This document shows, in pieces, positions 44,221 to 52,227 of a stretch of 64,000 bases of DNA (its first letter is position 1; every line of letters begins with the position of its first letter). The stretch is from assembly GCF_016902615.1 (NCBI RefSeq), contig NZ_JACJMB010000008.1:1-64000 (forward strand), given 5' to 3'. The notes beneath the pieces were generated by a model that made no database searches, was not told where the DNA came from, and saw only the letters and a list, made by a program, of their open reading frames with translations. The DNA is from Collinsella tanakaei. Lineage in GTDB: Bacteria > Actinomycetota > Coriobacteriia > Coriobacteriales > Coriobacteriaceae. Both the position numbers and the translations under genes were made by a program.

Positions 44221-45366
44221 ATGGGTTTGATTCAGAAAAAAGACGAAGACGAGGTCATCGAGGGCATTGAGGTCATCGAGCGCTCCGATGAGCCCGACGA
44301 TCTCCCGCAAACGGAGTACGACCTGGTCGGGGGCAAGACCGCTGAGGACATCTCGGGTACGACCGAGGCACGTGAGCAGGCGAACTCGCTCGACCTCACG
44401 CCCGATCCGGAGCTTATGGGCGATGATGCCGAGGCGAAGGCAGCCGAGGGGCCGGAGAAGCCGAAGCACGCCGCCGAGCCTGCGGGCACCGATCCGAAGA
44501 AGCCGGAGGCCACCTCGGGCAACGGTGACGGCCATGCCCCGAAGCGCGGCCTGTTCATCGCCATCGCCGTTATCGCGGTGATTGTCGCCGCGGTCGCCGG
44601 CTACTTTGTCGGCCACGGTGGCTTCGGTGCCGCCAGCCAGGGTGCCTCCTCGGCGTCGCTCACCGAGGACCAGCTCGATACCGTCATCGCGAGCTACACG
44701 TACAACGGCGCCTCGACGGACATCACCGCCCGCGAGGTCATCGAGTCCCAGTACAGCCTCGACGCGGTCAAGCAGGATGACGGCACCTACCCGACGCCTG
44801 CGGCCGACTCCGCGCTCGCCTATGCGCGCAACCACATCATGCTCGCCGAGGCCGAGACGCGCGGCATCACCGTCTCGGATGACGAGATGACCGAGTTCGC
44901 CGAGAGCTCCATCGGCACCTCCGACTACGCGGAGATGGCCGAGAACTACAACCTGACCGAGGACCAGGCGCGCGAGGTCGTGCGCCAGCAGGCGACGCTG
45001 CAGAAGCTCTACAAGCAGATCGTGCCCGAGACGAACGCCTCGGTCCCGACGGCTCCCACCGAGCCTGCAAGCGGCGACAACTCCGAGCGCTCCAAGGACT
45101 ACGCGGACTACATCATCGGCCTTCTGGGCGACGAGTGGGATGCGAACGCGAACACCTGGGCGTCCGAGGACGGCCCGTTCTACTCCGCGTTGTCCGGAAC
45201 CGACTTCACGGCTGATTCCGCGAGCTATGATGAGGCTCTCACGGCGTACTACACCGCCTACCAGGAGTATGCGGAGCAGGCCGGCGATGCCCAGACCGCG
45301 TGGAGCGATTTCCGGGACAGCCTGTACGCCAACGCCGACATCCAGCTGTTCGGCCTGTACGTCTAA
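44221..45366 (+). CDS. Membrane-anchored SurA-like (peptidyl-prolyl isomerase N-domain-like) protein
   Basis: 381 aa. An acidic cytosolic N-terminus of about 105 residues precedes one membrane span at about 108-130; the rest lies outside. The outer part (ITAREVIESQYSL, RNHIMLAEAETRGITVSDDEM, LTEDQAREVVRQQATLQKLYKQI) resembles the SurA/PrsA N-terminal chaperone domain, without a parvulin domain. It may help folding of exported proteins. AAGGAG precedes ATG 44221. Its stop shares one base with the start of the DUF523-PNP gene. Confidence 0.72.
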   Translation: MGLIQKKDEDEVIEGIEVIERSDEPDDLPQTEYDLVGGKTAEDISGTTEAREQANSLDLTPDPELMGDDAEAKAAEGPEKPKHAAEPAGTDPKKPEATSGNGDGHAPKRGLFIAIAVIAVIVAAVAGYFVGHGGFGAASQGASSASLTEDQLDTVIASYTYNGASTDITAREVIESQYSLDAVKQDDGTYPTPAADSALAYARNHIMLAEAETRGITVSDDEMTEFAESSIGTSDYAEMAENYNLTEDQAREVVRQQATLQKLYKQIVPETNASVPTAPTEPASGDNSERSKDYADYIIGLLGDEWDANANTWASEDGPFYSALSGTDFTADSASYDEALTAYYTAYQEYAEQAGDAQTAWSDFRDSLYANADIQLFGLYV

Positions 45367-46598
45367 TGGCGGCCCGTCTATCCATCCTTATCAGTTCCTG
45401 CTTGCTTGGAGCCCCTTGTCGCTACGACGGGGGCTCCAAGCCCGATTTAGCGGTGGAGCGCCTGGCGCGGCGCATCGAGTGCGCGGGCGGGGCCGTTGCG
45501 CGCGCCTGCCCCGAGATGCTGGGCGGCCTTACCTGCCCGCGGGTGCCCGCTGAGCGGCGAGGTACGCGCGTGGTGGCAGCCGATGGGCGCGACGTGACCG
45601 CCGCATACCGTACCGGCGCCGACCGCACGCTTGAAATCGCACGGCGGGCGGGTGCGCGTCTTGCTATCCTGAAGGCGAAAAGCCCGTCGTGCGGCACGGG
45701 CCGCATCTACGACGGTACGTTTTCCGGCACGCTCGTGCCGGGAGATGGCGTATGTGCCGAGCTGTTGGAGCAGGAGGGATTCATCGTGGTTGATGAGGAG
45801 CTGGTGCGGTTCTGCGAGCCGAGCTTCGAGCATCCGGTAGCGATCGTGTTGGGGAGCGGCTTGGGTGCCCTTGCCGACCGTGTGCGTCCGGTGCGCCGCA
45901 TTCCCTATGAGGATATCGAGGGGTTCCCGCATGAGGCGATTCCCGTGGAGGGGCATCGCTTCGAGGTCATCGTCGGCACGATCGACGAGGTCCCCGTCGT
46001 GGTCTATCCGGGGCGCGTGCATCTGTACCAGGGGTATTCCGCGCTCGAGGTCACCTCGCTTGTCCGCCATGCGCACCGTCTGGGTTGCCGCGACATCATC
46101 TTGACCTGCGCCTCGGGCGCGGCGGGAGATATCGCGCCCGGTACGGTCGGTCTCATCTGCGATCAGATGAACCTCACGGGCGTGAACCCGCTCGCGAGCG
46201 CCGAGTGCGTCGCGGCTGCCGAGATCGAGAGCCCCTTCGTGGCGATGACGGGCGCCTACTCGAGCTATCTCGCCGAGTTCGCCCGGGCAGCCGCCGACGA
46301 TGCGGGTATCGAGCTTGCCGAGGGCGTGTATGCGGGTCTGCTCGGTCCGACCTACGAGACGGCGGCCGAGGTCGCCGCGCTGCGTGCGCTCGGTGCCGAT
46401 TTCATCGGCATGTCGACGGTGTGCGAGGCCATCATGGCCCATGCGCTCGGAATGGAGCTGCTCGGGCTCACGCTCGTGACGAATCGGGCGGGCGGCGCGG
46501 GCAACGCGCACGATGAGGTGCTCGCCAAGGCCGACGAGTGCGGTGGCGCCGCCTGCGACGTCATCATGGGCGTGCTGCGCTACCTCGGTCGCCGCTGA
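45366..46598 (+). CDS. Fusion of DUF523 (TudS-like desulfurase) and purine nucleoside phosphorylase
   Basis: 410 aa. Residues 1-150 are a complete DUF523 domain with its cysteines C12 (ISSCLLG), C48 (ACPEMLGG) and C109 (KSPSCG), the positions that hold an iron-sulfur cluster in the thiouracil desulfurase TudS of the same family. Residues 155-410 are a complete purine nucleoside phosphorylase: GSGLG at 163-167, YPGRVHLYQGY at 214-224, GLLGPTYETAAEV near 324-336, MSTV at 349-352 and TNRAGG at 372-377. The usual NAAG motif is replaced by CASGAAG. One reading frame with no internal stop; coupled to the upstream gene by TAATG. A role in thio-nucleoside salvage is inference. Confidence 0.88.
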   Translation: MAARLSILISSCLLGAPCRYDGGSKPDLAVERLARRIECAGGAVARACPEMLGGLTCPRVPAERRGTRVVAADGRDVTAAYRTGADRTLEIARRAGARLAILKAKSPSCGTGRIYDGTFSGTLVPGDGVCAELLEQEGFIVVDEELVRFCEPSFEHPVAIVLGSGLGALADRVRPVRRIPYEDIEGFPHEAIPVEGHRFEVIVGTIDEVPVVVYPGRVHLYQGYSALEVTSLVRHAHRLGCRDIILTCASGAAGDIAPGTVGLICDQMNLTGVNPLASAECVAAAEIESPFVAMTGAYSSYLAEFARAAADDAGIELAEGVYAGLLGPTYETAAEVAALRALGADFIGMSTVCEAIMAHALGMELLGLTLVTNRAGGAGNAHDEVLAKADECGGAACDVIMGVLRYLGRR

Positions 46599-46655
46599 GA
46601 AGTTTCGTTGGCCATGCTGTGATGCGCAATCGCGCGATTCGGAAGGATTTGACAC

Positions 46656-47129
46656 ATGATTTACGGTTCTCTTGCCGATCTGGCCCGTTACCGCGGCATG
46701 TCGCGCGGTCTTGACGTGTTAATCGAGTGGCTTCGCGACAACGACCCCAGCTCGTTGGAGGTGGGCAGCCACCCGATTTGCGGCGACAAGGTCTACGCGA
46801 ACGTGATGGAGGCGACCACGCGACCCGAGGAGGGCGCGCACCACGAGTGCCACCATCGCTATCACGACCTGCAGATCGACATTTCCGGCCGCGAGGCTTT
46901 CAAGGTTGCTCTCGGTGCGCAGACGATGGTCGAGCCGTATGATGCGGCAGGCGACTTCGAGCTCATGGATGCCGAAGGGGCCATCGCCGGCGATCTTGCT
47001 GATGGCAAGTTCGCCATCTTCGTGGTGGGGGAGCCCCACATGCCGACGCTTCAGTACGGCGTGGACGGACCCCGGCCGGTCAAGAAGATCTGCTTTAAGA
47101 TCCTGGCCGATGAGTTTTGGGATGAGTAG
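46656..47129 (+). CDS. YhcH/YjgK/YiaL (EbgC-type) cupin protein
   Basis: 157 aa, DUF386 family. The metal-binding block HHECHHRYHDLQIDI near residues 62-76 and KFAIFVVGEPHMP near 117-129 are typical. Family members are sugar anomerases or isomerases associated with sialic acid and amino-sugar use, so it suits the GalNAc genes that follow, although it is separated from them by a tRNA. AGGA lies before the ATG. Confidence 0.88.
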   Translation: MIYGSLADLARYRGMSRGLDVLIEWLRDNDPSSLEVGSHPICGDKVYANVMEATTRPEEGAHHECHHRYHDLQIDISGREAFKVALGAQTMVEPYDAAGDFELMDAEGAIAGDLADGKFAIFVVGEPHMPTLQYGVDGPRPVKKICFKILADEFWDE

Positions 47130-47153
47130 ATTTCTCGATTACCAAAACACCCC

Positions 47154-47182
47154 TTGCGCAAACAGCGGTTTGGCCGTACTAT
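47154..47182 (+). promoter_or_regulatory. Sigma-70 promoter of tRNA-Thr
   Basis: TTGCGC (47154-47159), 17-base spacer, TACTAT (47177-47182). Transcription would start about 30 bases before the tRNA. Confidence 0.6.
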
Positions 47183-47218
47183 AACAAGCCGTCGGACATC
47201 CGTCCGACCGATTGACAA

Positions 47219-47294
47219 GCCAACGTGGCTCAGCTGGTAGAGCAACGCACTCGTAATGCGTGGGTCAGCGGTTCGAATCCGCTCGTTGGCTCCA
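47219..47294 (+). tRNA. tRNA-Thr (anticodon CGT)
   Basis: 76 bases. Acceptor arms GCCAACG (47219-47225) and CGTTGGC (47284-47290) pair perfectly; the anticodon arm is ACGCA-CTCGTAA-TGCGT giving CGT (codon ACG); the T-arm carries GGTTCGAATCC; discriminator T and an encoded CCA end it. Confidence 0.97.
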
Positions 47295-47306
47295 TCGAAT
47301 TCAAAG

Positions 47307-47331
47307 AGGCTCCTGAAAAGGGGCCTTTTTT
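47307..47331 (+). terminator. Terminator of tRNA-Thr
   Basis: AGGCTCC pairs with GGGGCCT around TGAAAA and is followed by TTTTTT, 12 bases after the tRNA. Confidence 0.9.
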
Positions 47332-47565
47332 CGTGCCGAGAGGTGACGATCGAGATGCGGGCATTCACGCTCCCGTGAAATCTTGGCAAACGCTGATCGC
47401 AACATGTCGTCATCGACGCGCCGCGCCATCCCCGTCCATGCGCGCGGTGCGCGGTCATGCCGCGCACCATTGGGGACGCAGACAGGGAAAGCGGGTCCCA
47501 TGAGAAGGATTCCAGTTTCCATATTGCGCGGCCGTTTCATACCAGTGTCGTGTTCATCACATACC

Positions 47566-47574
47566 TGCTACTAT
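47566..47574 (+). promoter_or_regulatory. Upstream extended -10 promoter inside an inverted repeat
   Basis: TGC-TACTAT at 47566-47574 lies within ATCACA (47556-47561) ... TGTGAT (47575-47580). A protein on that repeat would cover the -10 region. Confidence 0.35.
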
Positions 47575-47767
47575 TGTGATGCACAAAAATCTGCATATAA
47601 GACGCATAACTTTCTGCCTCTGGCCAAAACGGAATGTGACACTTTGCCACGAATAGATGGGGAAATGGCAGGTCGCATGAGGGCAATTCAGATGAACGGT
47701 ATAAATTACCCTGTGAACGGAAAAAGACTCCGCCTACGCGAAAGCACACGGAGAACACTTCAACACC

Positions 47768-47804
47768 TGCTAGAATATAGCCACACGTTATGTGGTTACT
47801 ACCA
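47768..47804 (+). promoter_or_regulatory. Extended -10 promoter with dre/NagR-like operator
   Basis: TGC-TAGAAT (47768-47776) is followed, at about +10 of the predicted transcript, by TGGT-TACT-ACCA (47793-47804). TGGT-N4-ACCA is the half-site arrangement bound by DasR/NagR-type GntR regulators, and a GntR/HutC gene closes this operon. Confidence 0.5.
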
Positions 47805-47853
47805 GTTAAGCAGATGGGGTGTCCACTGGTCGCCTCGAGGAAAGGTGGTTTGC

Positions 47854-48291
47854 ATGATTGGATTCATCCTGACGGGTCACGGCCAGTTCTCGAATGGCCT
47901 CGCGAGCGCTATCGACATGGTCGCGGGCGACCAGCCGGCGTTCCAGATCGTCCCCTTCGAGGGCTCCCAGGCCGCTACCTACGGCGATGACCTGCGTGCC
48001 GCCATCTTCGCGATGCGCGCCGAGACCGACGGCGTCCTGGTGTTCGTCGACCTTCTGGGCGGCACCCCGTTCAACCAGGCCATGATGATTTCTCAGGACA
48101 TCGCCGACGTCGAGGTCGTGACGGGCGCCAACCTGCCGATGCTCATCGAGCTGCTGCTCACCCGCGGTGCCGGCTCCACGCTCGCCGAGCTCGCCGACCA
48201 GGCCGTGACCGTCGGCCAGACCGGCATCGTCCACCGTCGCCTCGAGCCGATCGTCGTCGAGGACGAGACCGATGATGAGGACGGCATTTAA
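47854..48291 (+). CDS. PTS mannose-family EIIA component
   Basis: 145 aa EIIA-Man fold. The phosphorylated histidine is H9 in LTGHGQFSNGL; FVDLLGGTPFNQA near 69-81 is the second conserved block. It passes phosphate from HPr to the EIIB encoded two genes on. C-terminus is acidic. GAGGAAAGGTGG precedes ATG 47854, and the stop overlaps the next start by one base. First gene of the operon EIIA-yajC-like-EIIB-EIIC-EIID. Confidence 0.94.
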   Translation: MIGFILTGHGQFSNGLASAIDMVAGDQPAFQIVPFEGSQAATYGDDLRAAIFAMRAETDGVLVFVDLLGGTPFNQAMMISQDIADVEVVTGANLPMLIELLLTRGAGSTLAELADQAVTVGQTGIVHRRLEPIVVEDETDDEDGI

Positions 48292-48578
48292 TGAGTGGTG
48301 ACTTCCTGCAGAGCGTTCTCGCGTCTTCGGTGGCGCTGCTCATCCTGCTCGCCATCATGGGCGTGGTCTACGTCATCTGGACGCAGGTCGGCCTCAAGAA
48401 GAAGCGCGAGTACTTCAAGGAGGTTCACACCGAGCTCGCCCCCGGACAGAAGATCATGTTCGGTGGCGGCATCTACGGCATCGTCAAGAGCATCAACGGC
48501 GATGTCGTCGAGGTGAAGGTCCGTTCCGGCGCGGTGCTGGACGTCTCCCGGTATGCCATCCAGGAGATCGTGAAGTAA
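48291..48578 (+). CDS. yajC: YajC-like single-span protein within the PTS operon
   Basis: 95 aa. One N-terminal membrane span (about residues 8-31) then a small cytosolic domain with LAPGQKIMFGGGIYGIVKSI, matching YajC, the accessory Sec translocase subunit. YajC-like genes are known inside amino-sugar/hyaluronate PTS operons of streptococci. Here it is coupled to EIIA by TAATG, so a specialised role in assembling the EIIC/EIID complex is likely; no secD or secF is nearby. Confidence 0.82.
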   Translation: MSGDFLQSVLASSVALLILLAIMGVVYVIWTQVGLKKKREYFKEVHTELAPGQKIMFGGGIYGIVKSINGDVVEVKVRSGAVLDVSRYAIQEIVK

Positions 48579-48677
48579 CCGATCTGACTCCCTTTGGTTT
48601 TCATCGGGCGCAAGCGCCCGTGTAAAGCACTGGTACGTATAAGCCATTCGAAAGCAAAAGAAAGGATGCGTACGAAC

Positions 48678-49160
48678 ATGGCAGAGCCCAACATTCTCCT
48701 TACCCGTATCGATAACCGTCTGATTCATGGCCAGGTCGCCACCCAGTGGAACTCCACCATCGGCGCCAACCTCATCCTCGTCGCCAACGACGAGGTGTCC
48801 ACCAACACCATGCGTCAGAACCTCATGAAGATGGCGGCCCCGGCGGGCGTCGCCACCCGCTTCTTCTCGGTGCAGCACACCATCGACATCATTTCGAAGG
48901 CGTCGCCCAAGCAGAAGATTTTCATCGTGGCCGAGACTCCGCAGGACGTGCTGAAGCTCGTCAAGGGTGGAGTGCCTATAAAGAAGGTAAACATCGGCAA
49001 CATGCACATGTCGGAAGGGAAGCGGCAGGTTGCAACGTCGGTCGCCGTTGACGACGCCGACGTCGCCGCTTTCAAGGAGCTTCAGGATTTGGGGGTGGAA
49101 CTGGAGATCAGGCGTGTTCCGAGCACGCCGGTCGAGGACACGGACAAGCTGTTCGCCTAA
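48678..49160 (+). CDS. PTS mannose/GalNAc-family EIIB component
   Basis: 160 aa. The phosphorylated histidine is H17 in RIDNRLIHGQVATQW. Accepts phosphate from EIIA and gives it to the sugar as it crosses the membrane. VKGGVPIKKVNIGNMH is characteristic of the GalNAc/sorbose type. ATG 48678 is preferred to ATG 48666, which would sit directly on the ribosome site. Spaced about 100 bases from both neighbours. Confidence 0.93.
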   Translation: MAEPNILLTRIDNRLIHGQVATQWNSTIGANLILVANDEVSTNTMRQNLMKMAAPAGVATRFFSVQHTIDIISKASPKQKIFIVAETPQDVLKLVKGGVPIKKVNIGNMHMSEGKRQVATSVAVDDADVAAFKELQDLGVELEIRRVPSTPVEDTDKLFA

Positions 49161-49265
49161 ATCGCGCGCAGTTCCGTGTGCTCCGCGCACAGGTTCGCAT
49201 GTAGCCTCGGTGCGCAACGTACGTATTGATTCCTACGTAGAAAACATCTGAAAGGAGGAGCATAG

Positions 49266-50066
49266 ATGGACGTCTCGATTGTTCAGATTGTTCTGGTCTT
49301 CCTGGTCACGTTTGTCGCGGCTATCGATCAGTTCGACTTCCTCGAGTCGCTGTACCAGCCCATCGTCACCGGCCCCATCATCGGCGCTATCCTCGGCGAT
49401 GTGAACACCGGCCTTGTCGTCGGCGGTACGTATCAGCTCATGACCATCGGTAACATGCCGATCGGAGGTGCCCAGCCGCCTAACGCGGTCATCGGCGGCA
49501 TCATGGCTGCCGTGTTCGCCTGCACGCTCGACATGGACGTCAACCTGGCTGTCGCCACCGCGATCCCGTTCGCGCTGCTCGGCCAGTACGGCGTGACCCT
49601 GTTCTTCACGCTGCGCGCTCCGCTGCTCGAGTTCTTCCGTGGCTGCGCTGAGAAGGCTGACACCAAGGGCATCACCAAGTGGACGGTCATCTCCGAGGTC
49701 ATCCTCGGCCTGATCTTCGCCGCGATCGTGACCCTGTTCTTCATCGGCGGCCAGACCTTCGGCCAGACCGTGGTCGACGCCATCCCCGAGTGGCTCAACA
49801 ACGGCCTCACCGCCGCTGGCAACATGATGAAGTTCGTCGGCTTCGCCATCCTGCTCAAGGTTATGATGAGCCGCGACATGTGGGCCTTCTTCCTCATGGG
49901 CTTTGGCCTCGCCGTCATCGGCGCGAACATCACCACCATCGGCAGCTCCGCGATCCTGCTCGTTCTTACGTTCATCGGCTTCGGCATCGCTTTCTGGGAC
50001 TTCCAGCAGCAGACCGAGCTGAAGGGCGCTGCGCTTGACGGAGGTGACTTCAGCGATGGCATCTAA
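49266..50066 (+). CDS. PTS mannose-family EIIC component
   Basis: 266 aa membrane protein, several spans. GPIIGAILGDVNTGLVVGG and IGGAQPPNAVIGG are signature blocks of the sugar channel. GGAGGAG lies just before the ATG. Its last 27 bases contain GGAGGTGA, the ribosome site of EIID, whose start lies 11 bases inside this gene. The 105-base gap before it contains a TACGTA-N8-TACGTA repeat of unknown meaning. Confidence 0.94.
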   Translation: MDVSIVQIVLVFLVTFVAAIDQFDFLESLYQPIVTGPIIGAILGDVNTGLVVGGTYQLMTIGNMPIGGAQPPNAVIGGIMAAVFACTLDMDVNLAVATAIPFALLGQYGVTLFFTLRAPLLEFFRGCAEKADTKGITKWTVISEVILGLIFAAIVTLFFIGGQTFGQTVVDAIPEWLNNGLTAAGNMMKFVGFAILLKVMMSRDMWAFFLMGFGLAVIGANITTIGSSAILLVLTFIGFGIAFWDFQQQTELKGAALDGGDFSDGI

Positions 50067-51135
50067 TGAGTTCGTTATCCCCGAGCGCTATGAGGATCTG
50101 ACTCCGGCTCCGCAGGTCGACAACAAGACCCTGAACCGCATGGCCCTGCGCTCCTACTGGCTCCAGTCTTCGTTCAACTACGAGACCATGCAGTCCGGCG
50201 GCTGGCTGTTCGCCATGATTCCGGGCCTGGAGAAGGTGCACACCAACAAGCACGACCTGTCGGTGTCGATGTACCACAACCTGGACTTCATCAACACCCA
50301 CCCGTTCCTGGTCACCTTCGTCATGGGTATCGTTCTGTCCCTCGAGCAGAACAAGATGGACATCCAGACCATCCGCGCCGTCCGCATCTCCGCGGCCTCC
50401 CCGCTGGGCGGCATCGGTGACGCTCTGTTCTGGCTGACGCTCGTGCCTATCACGGCCGGCATCACCTCGAACATGGCTATCGACGGCAACCTCGCCGCCC
50501 CGATCATCTTCCTGGTCATCTTCAACATCTGCCAGGCCGCTCTGCGCTTTGGCCTCATGAAGTGGTCCTACAGCGTTGGTACCAGCGCGATCGACTCGCT
50601 GACCGCCAACATGCAGGCATTCACCCGCGCTGCTTCCATCCTCGGTTGCTTCGTGGTCGGCTGCCTGACCGTGACCATGGGCACCACGCAGATCAACCTG
50701 ATGATCCCCAACGGCACCACCCGCGGTCTTGCCGCCACGACGATCGTCGTCTCCAACGAGGAGGCGGAGAACTTCGCCGACGCTGCTATCGACACCGAGA
50801 CCGCCGAGCCCGGCACCATCGGTATGACCGATATGGATGGCGCTGCTCTGACCGCCTCTGATGCTGACGGCAACGCCGTCGAGACCGGCATCGTCGACCT
50901 GGGCAATGGCATGAGCCAGGTCACCTACGGCACCGTTACCGAGACGGACGTGAACTACTCTGTGGCTTCCACGCTCGACTCCGTCCTGCCGAAGCTCATC
51001 CCGCTCATGCTCGTGCTCCTGCTGTACTTCCTGTTTGCCAAGAAGAACTTCACGCCGCTCAAGGGCATTCTCGTGCTGTTCCTCCTCGGCATCCTGGGTG
51101 CTGGCCCGTTCGGTCTGTGGCCGAACATCTGGTAA
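50056..51135 (+). CDS. PTS mannose-family EIID component with ~90-residue insert
   Basis: 359 aa; ordinary EIID proteins are about 260-285 aa. The N-terminal cytosolic domain (RSYWLQSSFNYETMQSGGW at 33-51, RISAASPLGGIGDALFW at 110-126) and the C-terminal spans (LPKLIPLMLVLLLYFLF) are normal. Between them, residues about 217-305 form an acidic Thr/Asp/Ala-rich extra segment that probably projects outside. EIID with EIIC moves the sugar, here presumably GalNAc or galactosamine. The exact GGAGGTGA ribosome site lies inside EIIC. Confidence 0.93.
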   Translation: MASNEFVIPERYEDLTPAPQVDNKTLNRMALRSYWLQSSFNYETMQSGGWLFAMIPGLEKVHTNKHDLSVSMYHNLDFINTHPFLVTFVMGIVLSLEQNKMDIQTIRAVRISAASPLGGIGDALFWLTLVPITAGITSNMAIDGNLAAPIIFLVIFNICQAALRFGLMKWSYSVGTSAIDSLTANMQAFTRAASILGCFVVGCLTVTMGTTQINLMIPNGTTRGLAATTIVVSNEEAENFADAAIDTETAEPGTIGMTDMDGAALTASDADGNAVETGIVDLGNGMSQVTYGTVTETDVNYSVASTLDSVLPKLIPLMLVLLLYFLFAKKNFTPLKGILVLFLLGILGAGPFGLWPNIW

Positions 51136-51146
51136 AACGCTCTCTT

Positions 51147-51178
51147 GTGTCCGGGAGCGCCTAAGCGCTTCCGGACAC
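51147..51178 (+). terminator. Hairpin after the PTS operon
   Basis: A 14-bp stem (GTGTCCGGGAGCGC with GCGCTTCCGGACAC, one G-U) with loop CTAA, 11 bases after the EIID stop. Confidence 0.75.
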
Positions 51179-51203
51179 GCTGAAGCTTTCCGGCTCATGT
51201 GTT

Positions 51204-51241
51204 GGCCGCGCCCCGCACGCGTTGAGGGACGCGGCCTTTTT
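51204..51241 (+). terminator. Second, U-rich terminator after the PTS operon
   Basis: GGCCGCG pairs with CGCGGCC and is followed by TTTTT; three further G-C pairs lie inside. Together with the preceding hairpin it isolates the GntR gene. Confidence 0.85.
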
Positions 51242-51342
51242 CATCCCGAGGGTGAAATAGCCGGGGTAGATTTTGAATCTTGCCGCGTGCAGAATCTTTC
51301 CCGGTTGTTGCACCCGTGCGTTTAGGTAAAGGAGGGTGGCGA

Positions 51343-52077
51343 ATGGCCATCGGTGCGCGCAGACAGCCGCTGTACGACCAGCTGGTCGACATCCTGACCG
51401 AAAAGATCGAGCACGAGTATCGTCCCGGCGACCTTATGCCCTCCGAGCGCGACCTGTCGAAGCACTACGGGCTGTCCCGCACGACGGTTCGCCTTGCGCT
51501 GCAGGAGCTTGAGCGCTTGGGTCTGGTGGTGCGCCAGCACGGGCGCGGCACCTTCGTCGCCGACCGCTCGGTCCAGACGACCAATCTCTCCCAGACGTAC
51601 AGCTTTACCGAGCAGATGCGCGAGATGGGGCGCGATCCTGAGACCACCATTCTCGAGTTCGCCGAGATCGAGGCGGACAAGAACCTCGCGGAGAACTTGC
51701 GGACGAGAATCGGCGACAAGCTCTTTAAGATCAAGCGCCTGCGTATCGCCGACGGCATGCCGATGATGGTCGAGCGCACCTACCTGCCGGTGCGCAAGTT
51801 CATGTCGCTCAAGTGCCCGATGCTCGAGAACGCATCGCTCTACCACGTGATCGAGGTGGACTTCCACGAGAAGATCCGCGTGGCAGAGGAGGAGTTCTTC
51901 GCGAGCATAGCGCGCCCGGCGGACGCCCATCTGCTGGGGATCGGCGAGGGCGCCCCTGTGCTCGACCTCGTACGCACGACCTACGACATGGGCAACGAGA
52001 TTATCGAGTACACCCTCTCGGTGGCTCGTGCCGACCAGTTCAAATATAAGATCTACCACTATCGTTCTGAAGGATAG
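51343..52077 (+). CDS. GntR-family (HutC/UTRA) regulator, NagR/AgaR-like
   Basis: 244 aa. Winged HTH (MPSERDLSKHYGLSRTTVRL near residues 27-46, then GRGTFV) plus the UTRA ligand domain from about 85. Regulators of this subgroup bind phosphorylated amino sugars and recognise TGGT-N4-ACCA palindromes; such a site stands before the PTS operon. AAAGGAGG precedes ATG 51343. It leads a transcription unit with agaS and nagA. Confidence 0.9.
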   Translation: MAIGARRQPLYDQLVDILTEKIEHEYRPGDLMPSERDLSKHYGLSRTTVRLALQELERLGLVVRQHGRGTFVADRSVQTTNLSQTYSFTEQMREMGRDPETTILEFAEIEADKNLAENLRTRIGDKLFKIKRLRIADGMPMMVERTYLPVRKFMSLKCPMLENASLYHVIEVDFHEKIRVAEEEFFASIARPADAHLLGIGEGAPVLDLVRTTYDMGNEIIEYTLSVARADQFKYKIYHYRSEG

Positions 52078-52227
52078 ACAGCATGGATACGGCGCGGTAT
52101 GCCGGGCGGGCCCGATCGGTTGGGGCCTCCGGAGCTGTGGGCACCGCAGACGCTCGTGTCCGCTCGGCAGACCGCTAAGCCCGAATAAGGGAGTCGGGCG
52201 CAGCCGAAAGAGAGCAAAGGAGTTGGA

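Larger units (their letters stand above)
47295..47853 (+). promoter_or_regulatory. Control region of the mannose-family PTS operon
   Basis: 559 bases with no supportable gene beyond the tRNA terminator. From about 47540 it is AT-rich. It holds two extended -10 promoters (47566-47574 and 47768-47776), an inverted repeat ATCACA/TGTGAT at 47556-47580, and a GntR-type palindrome at 47793-47804. The ribosome site GAGGAAAGGTGG ends it. Confidence 0.55.

Noticed and set aside
47219-47331. tRNA as an integration (att) site
   Set aside because: No integrase gene or direct repeat of the tRNA 3' end nearby; the following genes look native in composition.
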